The notes under the pieces: generated by a model | Database searches by the model: none | Seen by the model: the letters and a program-made list of their open reading frames with translations, nothing else | Told to the model about the DNA's origin: nothing | Assembly (NCBI GenBank): GCA_028715435.1 | Contig: JAQURU010000032.1 | Span: 1-7,821, forward strand | Source: Minisyncoccota bacterium | Lineage (GTDB): Bacteria > Patescibacteriota > Minisyncoccia > Minisyncoccales > CG1-02-41-26 | Direction of reading: 5' to 3' | Length of the DNA stretch: 7,821 bases | Program-made: the position numbers and the translations under genes | Part shown: positions 1 through 4,763 of the stretch, piece by piece | Numbering within the stretch: position 1 is the first letter of the stretch | Layout: each line of letters opens with the position of its first letter

Positions 1-43
1 TGCGATATTCTCGAGCAAATTTGCTTGAGTAGCTAATTTTCAT
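1..43 (-). CDS. RelE/ParE-family toxin, N-terminal fragment (cut by window edge)
   Basis: An ATG at 41-43 (minus strand), 9 nt after the antitoxin stop, opens a frame reading MKISYSSKFAREYR before the window ends. A short basic first beta strand followed by an S-x-x-F-x-x-x-Y/R helix is how many RelE/ParE/YafQ mRNA-interferase or gyrase-type toxins begin, and the gene directly follows a ribbon-helix-helix antitoxin. An AAGG overlapping the antitoxin stop region is the only Shine-Dalgarno-like sequence near it, and its spacing of about 12 nt is long. The catalytic part lies outside the window, so RelE cannot be told from ParE and activity cannot be judged. The family call is inferred from 14 residues plus position. 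Confidence 0.6.
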   Translation of the reverse strand, partial: MKISYSSKFAREYR

Positions 44-52
44 AAAGAAAAA

Positions 53-268
53 CTACCTTAATGCCTTTAGAGATTTCAATGTTTTGCCCCTGCCGTTGGC
101 CAACTCTTTGCGGCTTTCAACCAAACCGCTTAGCATCTTTCCTTCTAGCCACATTCTTAAAAGTTCTCTAAAAAATTCGCTTTTACTGGCATATTGGCCT
201 TCTTCAACGATATTTTTTACGGATTGAGCCAATGATTTTGGCAAAGATAAATTTATAATTTCGCGCAT
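53..268 (-). CDS. Ribbon-helix-helix (CopG/ParD-like) antitoxin
   Basis: This 71-residue protein has the layout of a ParD/CopG-type DNA-binding antitoxin. A short strand (residues 3-9, EIINLSL) would pair with a second subunit to form the DNA-reading ribbon. Helix A covers about 10-22 and helix B about 27-42, with the typical S-K-S-E-F-F-R-E-L-L turn and helix. The basic tail (about 51-71) would be the part that binds and neutralises the toxin. In this family a dimer represses its own operon and the bound toxin strengthens repression; a candidate operator lies just upstream. The toxin start codon follows by 9 nt, so the two are one transcript. No Shine-Dalgarno precedes the ATG. The fold is clear; the exact family is not fixed. 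Confidence 0.82.
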   Translation of the reverse strand: MREIINLSLPKSLAQSVKNIVEEGQYASKSEFFRELLRMWLEGKMLSGLVESRKELANGRGKTLKSLKALR

Positions 269-273
269 ATAAT

Positions 274-292
274 TGTAATATATTGTATTACA
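274..292. promoter_or_regulatory. Inverted-repeat operator candidate for the antitoxin
   Basis: TGTAATA and TATTACA form perfect 7-bp inverted arms separated by 5 bp. The site lies between the -10 box (295-300) and the antitoxin ATG (268), where a bound repressor would block transcription. Ribbon-helix-helix antitoxins commonly bind short inverted repeats in this position. That this site is the operator is an inference from placement and symmetry. Confidence 0.5.
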
Positions 293-294
293 GT

Positions 295-322
295 ATCATA
301 GCAAAATAAAAAATGCTGTCAA
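295..322 (-). promoter_or_regulatory. Sigma-70-type promoter of the toxin-antitoxin pair
   Basis: On the minus strand a perfect -35 box TTGACA (322 to 317) and a -10 box TATGAT (300 to 295) are 16 bp apart. Transcription would begin near 288, inside the inverted repeat and about 20 nt before the antitoxin ATG. The -35 box starts only 4 nt after the 3' end of tRNA-Ala. The spacer holds a T-rich tract on the minus strand but no convincing hairpin, so read-through from the tRNA transcript is possible. Confidence 0.7.
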
Positions 323-326
323 GCTG

Positions 327-397
327 TGGACCCAGCGAGAGTCGAACTCGCGACTTCTCTATGCCATAGAGATATTTTACCACTGAACTATGGGCCC
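327..397 (-). tRNA. tRNA-Ala, anticodon GGC
   Basis: The 71-nt minus-strand sequence folds as a full cloverleaf. The acceptor stem GGGCCCA pairs with TGGGTCC and includes the G3-U70 wobble pair, the identity mark of tRNA-Ala. The anticodon stem is TCTCT/AGAGA with loop ATGGCAT, giving anticodon GGC (codon GCC). The T arm is GCGAG-TTCGACT-CTCGC. The discriminator is A and is followed by CAG, so CCA is added after transcription. The D stem is weak, with a C13-A22 mismatch. The 5' end abuts the stop codon of the upstream coding gene with no gap. Confidence 0.95.
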
Positions 398-742
398 TTA
401 TTCTTTTTTCATTATGATTTTATGCCAATTATCATATAAATACAAGCCGTGAAAAACCATTCCTCCAGCTATTCCTACAATTATTTTTGGCAACGTCTCT
501 AAAACCCCGGTAGCCCAGCAAGACGTTATAGCCAATGCTGCCATTAACCAATGGTGAAAATGAAACTTCCACTTGCCAAAATTAATGAAAACAGAATTAA
601 ATTTTCCATCTTTTGTTATTTTTTTATGGCCAAAATGAGTGGTAATGTATCCAATAATAATACCTAAGGCAAAAACAGCTGAAAACCAAAAAGAAAACAA
701 CAGGGTTGCCCCAGGGAATACAATTTTTTTGAATTTTCCCAT
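398..742 (-). CDS. Small multi-pass membrane protein of unknown function, between two tRNAs
   Basis: I do not recognise this 114-residue protein. It has hydrophobic segments at about 9-34, 65-83 and 87-103, suggesting three membrane passes, with a basic loop at about 39-59. Histidines and an acid cluster near the predicted membrane edges: H61, H63, H64 followed by W65, then H98, D104 and H107 within the stretch FHGLYLYDNWH. This could be a metal or cofactor site, but that is a guess. The ATG starts 1 nt after the tRNA-Arg 3' end and the TAA ends directly against tRNA-Ala, so there is no room for a leader or a Shine-Dalgarno. No other early ATG, GTG or TTG makes a better start. It is most likely co-transcribed with both tRNAs and released by tRNA processing. 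Length, membrane pattern and codon use argue for a real gene. Confidence 0.8.
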   Translation of the reverse strand: MGKFKKIVFPGATLLFSFWFSAVFALGIIIGYITTHFGHKKITKDGKFNSVFINFGKWKFHFHHWLMAALAITSCWATGVLETLPKIIVGIAGGMVFHGLYLYDNWHKIIMKKE

Positions 743-743
743 G

Positions 744-815
744 TGCCTTCGACAGGAATCGGACCTGTATCGTCTCGTTAGGAGTGAGAAGTTCTATCCG
801 TTGAACTACGAAGGC
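744..815 (-). tRNA. tRNA-Arg, anticodon CCT
   Basis: The 72-nt minus-strand cloverleaf has acceptor GCCTTCG/CGAAGGC, D arm GTTC-AACGGATA-GAAC, anticodon loop CTCCTAA (anticodon CCT, codon AGG) and T arm ACAGG-TCCGATT-CCTGT. The anticodon stem TCTCA/CGAGA has four pairs and an A31-C39 mismatch next to the loop. The discriminator A is followed by C and then the ATG of the next coding gene, so CCA is not encoded. It shares its D arm and T loop with tRNA-Arg(TCT) at 2045-2116. Confidence 0.95.
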
Positions 816-820
816 CTATT

Positions 821-848
821 TTGACTATACCAAAATTTTAATTATAAT
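821..848 (+). promoter_or_regulatory. htrA promoter giving a leaderless mRNA
   Basis: A -35 box TTGACT (821-826) and a consensus -10 box TATAAT (843-848) are separated by 16 bp. Transcription would start near 855-857, at or within 2 nt of the htrA ATG (857-859), so the mRNA should have essentially no 5' leader. The -35 box overlaps the -10 box of the opposing tRNA-Arg promoter. Confidence 0.72.
824..831 (-). promoter_or_regulatory. Extended -10 promoter for the tRNA-Arg(CCT) transcript
   Basis: The minus strand reads TGGTATAGT here, an extended -10 element (TGn plus TATAGT at 829 to 824) with no good -35 box behind it. The predicted start near 817-818 is just upstream of the tRNA 5' end at 815, which fits. 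It overlaps the htrA -35 box on the other strand. Confidence 0.5.
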
Positions 849-856
849 AAAACTAT

Positions 857-1894
857 ATGACAACAAAAACAGCTTCTCCAGTTGTGAAAATTGTTAAAAA
901 ATGCCTGCCTTCAGTGGTTTCCATTACCATGACCAAGAATTTGGCTAGTTTTGAATCAATGTTTCGCCTTTCCGGGCAAAACACTTTACCATTACCGCCC
1001 AAGAAAAAAATAAAAGTGGGCGGAGGGTCTGGCTTTATTATTGATAAAAACGGAACAATCTTAACCAATCGCCACGTGATTGAAGATAAAAAAGCTGCTT
1101 TTACTGTTATTTTATCAAGCGGTGAAAAATACAAACCAGAAATTTTGGGCATTGACCCAATTCATGATATTGCAATTTTAAAGATAGACCAGGGCAACAA
1201 ACCGCTGCCATTTTTAACAATGGGCGATTCCTCAAGGCTTGACTTGGGTGAACAAGTTATTGCTATTGGAAACGCTTTAGGAATTTTCAAAAACACTATT
1301 TCTGTTGGGATTGTTTCAGGACTTTCTCGCGAAATTCAAGCTCAAAGCGAACTATCAGATGCTTCTTCAAAACTTAGAGGGCTTATCCAAACAGATGCTG
1401 CTATTAATCCCGGCAATTCTGGAGGGCCTTTAATTGACATTTCTGGCAAGGTAATCGGCATTAACGCAGCCATGGTTTTTGGAGCGGAAAACATTGGCTT
1501 TGCTTTGCCAATAAACAATGCTAAAAAGGCCCTGGAAGAGTTAAAAAAATATGGCCGTATCCGCCAACCATTTTTTGGCATTAGATACTTACAAATAAAC
1601 AAACGCCTGAAAGAACAATTTGATTTACCAGTAGATTTTGGCGCTTTGGTGGTATCAGAACCAGAACTACCTTTGGGCAAAAGCCGGGCAGTTATTGCTG
1701 GAAGCCCAGCAGAAAAAGCCGGGTTTAAAGAAGCTGATATTATAATTGAAATCTCGGGGCAAAAAATAACGCCAGAAATTTCCGTAAACGATTTACTGGC
1801 TGATTTTACAGTTGGGCAAAAATTGGTTTGTAAAATATTACGAAGCGGTAAAGAAAAAATTATTAACATTACGTTAGACGAAAAAAGCTTATAG
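857..1894 (+). CDS. HtrA/DegP-like trypsin-fold serine protease with one PDZ domain, no signal anchor
   Basis: The 345-residue protein has a trypsin-like protease domain (about 8-225) and one C-terminal PDZ domain (about 238-340). The full catalytic triad is present: H73 in TNRHV, D104 in HDIAILKI and S188 in NPGNSGGPL, where GNSGG also forms the oxyanion hole. Family members degrade or refold damaged proteins, normally in the periplasm or outside the membrane. Here the protease fold begins almost at residue 8 and no signal peptide or membrane helix precedes it. A TAA at 848-850, in frame three codons upstream of the ATG, rules out a longer N-terminus, so a cytoplasmic location is inferred. 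PDZ-like signals are the GALVV carboxylate-loop region near 262-266 and A-G-S-P-A-E-K-A-G-F at 281-290. The gene stands alone, with its own promoter and terminator. HtrA-family membership is certain; the choice among degP, degQ and degS is not meaningful. Confidence 0.95.
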   Translation: MTTKTASPVVKIVKKCLPSVVSITMTKNLASFESMFRLSGQNTLPLPPKKKIKVGGGSGFIIDKNGTILTNRHVIEDKKAAFTVILSSGEKYKPEILGIDPIHDIAILKIDQGNKPLPFLTMGDSSRLDLGEQVIAIGNALGIFKNTISVGIVSGLSREIQAQSELSDASSKLRGLIQTDAAINPGNSGGPLIDISGKVIGINAAMVFGAENIGFALPINNAKKALEELKKYGRIRQPFFGIRYLQINKRLKEQFDLPVDFGALVVSEPELPLGKSRAVIAGSPAEKAGFKEADIIIEISGQKITPEISVNDLLADFTVGQKLVCKILRSGKEKIINITLDEKSL

Positions 1895-1903
1895 TCAGCA
1901 AAA

Positions 1904-1956
1904 CGCCAAACAAGCAAAAACCTCTGTTCAAAACAGAGGTTTTTGCTTGTTTGGCG
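1904..1956. terminator. Bidirectional intrinsic terminator between htrA and tRNA-His
   Basis: Two perfectly complementary 25-nt arms (1904-1928 and 1932-1956) flank a 3-nt loop. The core CCTCTGTT/AACAGAGG is followed by TTTTTG on the plus strand, and the mirror image gives a T tract on the minus strand, so it can stop transcripts from both sides. The htrA stop codon lies 9 nt before it. The right arm takes in the last 4 nt of tRNA-His (1953-1956). Confidence 0.88.
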
Positions 1957-2025
1957 GCTAACGGGATTCGAACCCGTTCCGAGAACTCCACAGGTTCTAG
2001 TGCTAGCCATTACACTATAGCCGCC
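1953..2025 (-). tRNA. tRNA-His, anticodon GTG
   Basis: The 73-nt minus-strand cloverleaf has the anticodon stem AGAAC/GTTCT with loop CTGTGGA (anticodon GTG). The extra 5' G (G-1) at 2025 is encoded and pairs with discriminator C73 at 1953, the identity feature of bacterial tRNA-His. The T arm is ACGGG-TTCGAAT-CCCGT and the D stem is GTGT/GCAC. C73 is followed by AAAC, so CCA is not encoded. It is second in a two-tRNA operon, 19 nt after tRNA-Arg(TCT). Its 3' end merges with the terminator hairpin. Confidence 0.96.
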
Positions 2026-2044
2026 ATAACTGCAATCCTTTTTG

Positions 2045-2116
2045 TGCCCTCATTAGGAATCGGACCTAAATATCCAACTTAGAAGGTTGGTGTTCTATCC
2101 ATTGAACTATGAGGGC
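2045..2116 (-). tRNA. tRNA-Arg, anticodon TCT
   Basis: The 72-nt minus-strand cloverleaf has acceptor GCCCTCA/TGAGGGC, D arm GTTC-AATGGATA-GAAC, anticodon stem CCAAC/GTTGG with loop CTTCTAA (anticodon TCT, codon AGA), and T arm TTAGG-TCCGATT-CCTAA. The discriminator is A, followed by CAA, so CCA is not encoded. It is the first gene of a tRNA-Arg/tRNA-His operon and a close relative of tRNA-Arg(CCT) at 744-815. Confidence 0.96.
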
Positions 2117-2128
2117 TTGGTGCTATAA

Positions 2129-2157
2129 ATCCTAATACAAAAACATTGCTTAGTCAA
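2129..2157 (-). promoter_or_regulatory. Promoter of the tRNA-Arg(TCT)/tRNA-His operon
   Basis: On the minus strand a -35 box TTGACT (2157 to 2152) and a -10-like TAGGAT (2134 to 2129) are 17 bp apart. Transcription would begin near 2122, about 6 nt before the tRNA 5' end at 2116. The -10 box is imperfect. The -35 box lies in the loop of the hairpin proposed to end the pilus operon. Confidence 0.58.
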
Positions 2158-2165
2158 CGTAAGCA
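2139..2165 (-). terminator. Weak intrinsic terminator candidate for the pilus operon
   Basis: Right after the last pilus-operon stop (2166), the minus strand has a 6-bp stem TGCTTA/TAAGCA with a 7-nt loop (2165-2147), then ATG and five T residues (2143-2139). The stem is short and AT-rich, so termination may be partial and read-through into the tRNA operon is possible. Confidence 0.4.
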
Positions 2166-2516
2166 TTAATGGCTCTGGCTTGAAGTGGCATTAGAAGAAG
2201 TTGAAGTTTGTATTGGTTTTTCAGCGGAAAAACCCTTGAATATATCCGGATAAGGTTGGCTAACAGGCGTTTGAAAAACTTCTTCTTGAGCATCCCAACT
2301 TTTAATAAAAACATCTAAAGATGCCTTATTTAAAACAAGTAAAGGTTTAGCGCCCTCTAAATTTTGATTAGCTGGGCTTAAAATGCCAACCCAAAGCAAA
2401 ATAAAGGCAACTATCAAGTCTGCAACAAACAACGATCCAAACAACCAAAAAGGACGCCGGGAAATTATCTTAGCTTGACTGGTAAAAAAATCTCTAATTT
2501 GAGTTAAAATTTTCAT
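2166..2516 (-). CDS. Single-pass membrane protein of unknown function, last gene of the pilus operon
   Basis: I do not recognise this 116-residue protein. It has a basic N-terminal cytoplasmic part (1-22, ending in SRRP), one strongly hydrophobic segment (about 23-46), then an outside domain of about 55 residues (47-100) and a Ser/Thr-rich tail (about 103-116) that looks disordered. It starts 6 nt after the pilO stop, so it is in the same transcript. In Gram-negative operons pilMNO is followed by pilP, a lipoprotein; this protein has no lipobox cysteine and no PilP-like domain that I can see. Its place suggests it works with PilN and PilO in the inner-membrane complex, but that is only an inference from position. 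No Shine-Dalgarno precedes it. Confidence 0.8.
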   Translation of the reverse strand: MKILTQIRDFFTSQAKIISRRPFWLFGSLFVADLIVAFILLWVGILSPANQNLEGAKPLLVLNKASLDVFIKSWDAQEEVFQTPVSQPYPDIFKGFSAEKPIQTSTSSNATSSQSH

Positions 2517-2522
2517 GCTTTT

Positions 2523-3101
2523 TTAATCAATTCGCGGGCCTAAATAATTGGAAAATGTTTTGAAGCTTAAAACTAAAACTACTTGACCTGCTTGAGCGCT
2601 TTTGGCATTATAAAGCTTTTCTTTTTCTCCCACTCTTTGAACGCTTGCTTGGTCAATTTTTAAAAGCCAAGGACTTTGTTCAATGCGTTGCAAAAAAATT
2701 AAAACCTCTGGAAAATCCCCTGATAAAGAAACTTGAAAAGCCATTGTAAAGCGCGTTCCTTTTTCTTCTGACTCGTCTTTTACAGAAGAAATAGAAATAT
2801 CCAACTGCTGTTTTTGAGCTTCTTCTTCTAAGAATTCTATAAACTCAATCGGCGCTTCTTGGGAAACAAAACTGCTATTTAGTTTTTGAACACTTGGCTG
2901 GTAAAAAGCACTGTTGTTTTGAAAATCTTGCAAAGCAGATATTTGTTGTTCCAAAAAAAACAAGTCCTTTTTTCTATTAGACAAATTCTCTGAATTTTTA
3001 GAAAAATCAGAAACCAAAGGCACAACGCCAGTAAAAATTATAACTGTTAAAACAATTAGAAAAATTAGGATATCAAGTTTGATTTTTTTATTAGCAATCA
3101 T
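2523..3101 (-). CDS. pilO: PilO-like type IV pilus inner-membrane alignment protein
   Basis: The 192-residue protein has the PilO layout: a short cytoplasmic N-terminus (1-8), one membrane helix (about 9-30), a coiled coil (about 32-62) and an outside ferredoxin-like domain (about 80-185). A helix near 83-98 (PIEFIEFLEEEAQKQQ) and a strand-rich segment near 117-128 followed by FPEVLIFLQRIEQSPWLL at 130-147 are typical of PilO/GspM-type folds. PilO forms heterodimers with PilN and helps link cytoplasmic PilM to the rest of the pilus machine. The ATG overlaps the pilN stop (ATGA, 3098-3101), which points to translational coupling. Length is close to that of known PilO proteins. Assignment rests on fold pattern plus gene order. 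Confidence 0.88.
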   Translation of the reverse strand: MIANKKIKLDILIFLIVLTVIIFTGVVPLVSDFSKNSENLSNRKKDLFFLEQQISALQDFQNNSAFYQPSVQKLNSSFVSQEAPIEFIEFLEEEAQKQQLDISISSVKDESEEKGTRFTMAFQVSLSGDFPEVLIFLQRIEQSPWLLKIDQASVQRVGEKEKLYNAKSAQAGQVVLVLSFKTFSNYLGPRID

Positions 3102-3673
3102 TTAAAGTAATTAAAAGTAGCTGAAAAGTTTGCATTAGTGGGCGAAACCCACGATGATGGATCAAAATACAAATCCTTAAAAGACGCTTCTTGAGAGAGA
3201 GCTTTTTTGAATAATAAAAGCGCTTCTCGGCTTTTAGCAACACCGCCTATACGAATCTTTCCTAAAAAGATTCGCTCTTTATTTTCTTCACCCTCTTCAA
3301 TAAAACTATTTTGAAAAGAAAATGAAGTAAGATAGATATCGCTTGGAAGCAAAAAGCTTAATTTCTCTAACACAACAGAACAGGAAACCTGTTCTTTTCT
3401 GGTGCTAGATACCTGTAAAAGATTTTGATTAGCAATTTCAATTGAACTTTTACTGATTTGAAATTCTGGGCTTTTTAGAAGCTGCTCTTTTGCGTTTGCA
3501 AAATCAGTAAAAGATTTTACTTGGCTTGCAAGATAAAAATTCAAGCAAAACATAATAACCAAAAACAACAATATATCTAATAAAACTAAACATAAGATCA
3601 GGGCGACTTTTCGCCTCGTTTTTTCAGCGGCAATTTCTTGTTTTTGAATTGGAGGAAGAAGATTAATCGCCAT
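3098..3673 (-). CDS. pilN: PilN-like type IV pilus assembly protein
   Basis: The 191-residue protein begins MAINLLPP. The INLLPP motif (residues 3-8) is the conserved peptide by which PilN inserts into PilM. A basic stretch (about 16-23) precedes the membrane helix (about 23-48). A coiled-coil region (about 52-92) and an outside ferredoxin-like domain (about 95-190, with the pattern VLEKLSFLLPSDIYLTSFSF at 101-120) follow. It anchors PilM to the membrane and pairs with PilO. The start lies 11 nt inside the end of pilM and the TGA stop overlaps the pilO ATG. That TGA is good evidence for the standard bacterial code. Confidence 0.93.
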   Translation of the reverse strand: MAINLLPPIQKQEIAAEKTRRKVALILCLVLLDILLFLVIMFCLNFYLASQVKSFTDFANAKEQLLKSPEFQISKSSIEIANQNLLQVSSTRKEQVSCSVVLEKLSFLLPSDIYLTSFSFQNSFIEEGEENKERIFLGKIRIGGVAKSREALLLFKKALSQEASFKDLYFDPSSWVSPTNANFSATFNYFK

Positions 3674-4739
3674 AAATTAATTTAATTGCCAGCCCAATGG
3701 CAGTGGCATAACTCAAAGACATTTCTTTATTAAATTTAGGCGGCAGGGTTTTGTTAGATAGGTTGATAAGCGGATCGGCTTTTTCCACTTCTAAATTAAG
3801 CTCTGTGGACAAAAATTTCACAAGCCCTTTTAAGTTTGCTCCTGCCCCGCAAAGCAAAATTTTATTCAAAGATTTTCTTTGGCTAAATTCTTGGCATTTC
3901 GCTGAATAATTACGGTAATAATCAATGTAATGATTAATTTGTTCAGCCATATCGTTTAAAAAAGGGATTGTTGCTTCAAAAATTTCTTTTTTTCCCTCAA
4001 TGCCTTCCTTTTTTTTCAACTCCTCGGCCGAAGAAGGGGAAATGCCTAAGAAAGTAGCTATACTTTTTGTTAACTGCCCAGAAGAGGAATTTATGGTTGA
4101 GGTAAAACGCAGGTTTTTGCCAGCAAAAATAGCCAGGGTTGTTCTGGTTTCACCAAAGTCAATAATTAAAGTTGGCGATGAAAAAAAATTCTTTTCGGTC
4201 AATGCTCTTGCCACAGAAAACGATTCAACTTCCATAAAAGAAGGGGTAATTCCAATATCATTAAAAACATTAAAATAAGTATCCACGATTTTTTGAGGGC
4301 AAGCTGACAAAAGCACTTCTTGGCACTTTACCAATTTAGCGGTTGTTTCTATTTTTTCAAAATCAAAATAAACTTCAGCTAAAGGAAAAGGTATAACATT
4401 TTCTGCCTCAAAAGAAACTACGGACTGCAGCTTTTCTTGGTCCAGCAAAATAGGAACTTTAATAACATCCACAAATGATTTTTCTTCCGGCAAAGAAACA
4501 GCTACTTTATGAAACTGAGATTTTTTGGCCGGCAGGCTCGCGAGCAATTTCTCGAGAGATGTCTTCACAGATTTTTCATCCTTTATCTCCCCTTTTTCAA
4601 TAGCGCCTTTTGATATTTGAACACATCCAAAACAAAAAATCTTGGCGTCTTTGCCTTTTCTTTCCAAGCCAATTGCTTTAACGGAAAGATCAGATATATC
4701 AAAACCTATTGCCTTTTTTTTAATAAGATTAATCTCCAT
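3663..4739 (-). CDS. pilM: PilM-like actin-fold ATPase of type IV pilus assembly
   Basis: The 358-residue protein matches the usual length of PilM and has the nucleotide-binding signatures of the actin/FtsA fold: phosphate-1 (GFDISDLSVKAI, 12-23), phosphate-2 (IIDFGETRTTLAIF, 192-205) and the adenosine motif (ILLCGAGANLKGL, 294-306). The segment near 106-127 (SVVSFEAENVIPFPLAEVYF) is strongly conserved in PilM. PilM is cytoplasmic, binds ATP and holds the N-terminal peptide of PilN. It starts 24 nt after the PilX-like gene stop, with no Shine-Dalgarno, only an A-rich leader, and its end overlaps pilN by 11 nt. Confidence 0.95.
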   Translation of the reverse strand: MEINLIKKKAIGFDISDLSVKAIGLERKGKDAKIFCFGCVQISKGAIEKGEIKDEKSVKTSLEKLLASLPAKKSQFHKVAVSLPEEKSFVDVIKVPILLDQEKLQSVVSFEAENVIPFPLAEVYFDFEKIETTAKLVKCQEVLLSACPQKIVDTYFNVFNDIGITPSFMEVESFSVARALTEKNFFSSPTLIIDFGETRTTLAIFAGKNLRFTSTINSSSGQLTKSIATFLGISPSSAEELKKKEGIEGKKEIFEATIPFLNDMAEQINHYIDYYRNYSAKCQEFSQRKSLNKILLCGAGANLKGLVKFLSTELNLEVEKADPLINLSNKTLPPKFNKEMSLSYATAIGLAIKLIYGD

Positions 4740-4763
4740 CTTTTTTGATTCTTGATTGTTCGC

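Noticed and set aside
11..30. A 20-bp near-perfect palindrome (one G-T type mismatch) that could be an operator or a recombination site.
   Set aside because: It lies inside the toxin coding frame (codons for S-S-K-F-A-R), has no loop or T tract and is not repeated elsewhere in the window.
295..326. A transcription terminator after tRNA-Ala.
   Set aside because: There is a T-rich stretch but only a 4-bp AGCA/TGCT pairing around it, too weak to call; it is better explained as the spacer of the antitoxin promoter.
327..397. tRNA-Ala as an attachment site of an integrated element.
   Set aside because: No second copy of its 3' end, integrase or att-like repeat is present in the window; it can only be tested with more sequence.
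1342..2010. A 222-codon open frame on the strand opposite htrA.
   Set aside because: It covers the terminator and tRNA-His, gives a low-complexity product without a recognisable domain, and opposes a gene with an intact catalytic triad. It is a shadow frame.
2523..3673. Possible alternative genetic code (UGA = Gly), known in some CPR lineages.
   Set aside because: pilN ends at a TGA that overlaps the pilO ATG exactly as in coupled genes, and I saw no in-frame TGA inside the reading frames of the identified genes.
4000..4278. A plus-strand frame of 92 codons within pilM.
   Set aside because: pilM on the other strand has all three nucleotide-binding motifs across this stretch; the plus-strand product has no recognisable features.
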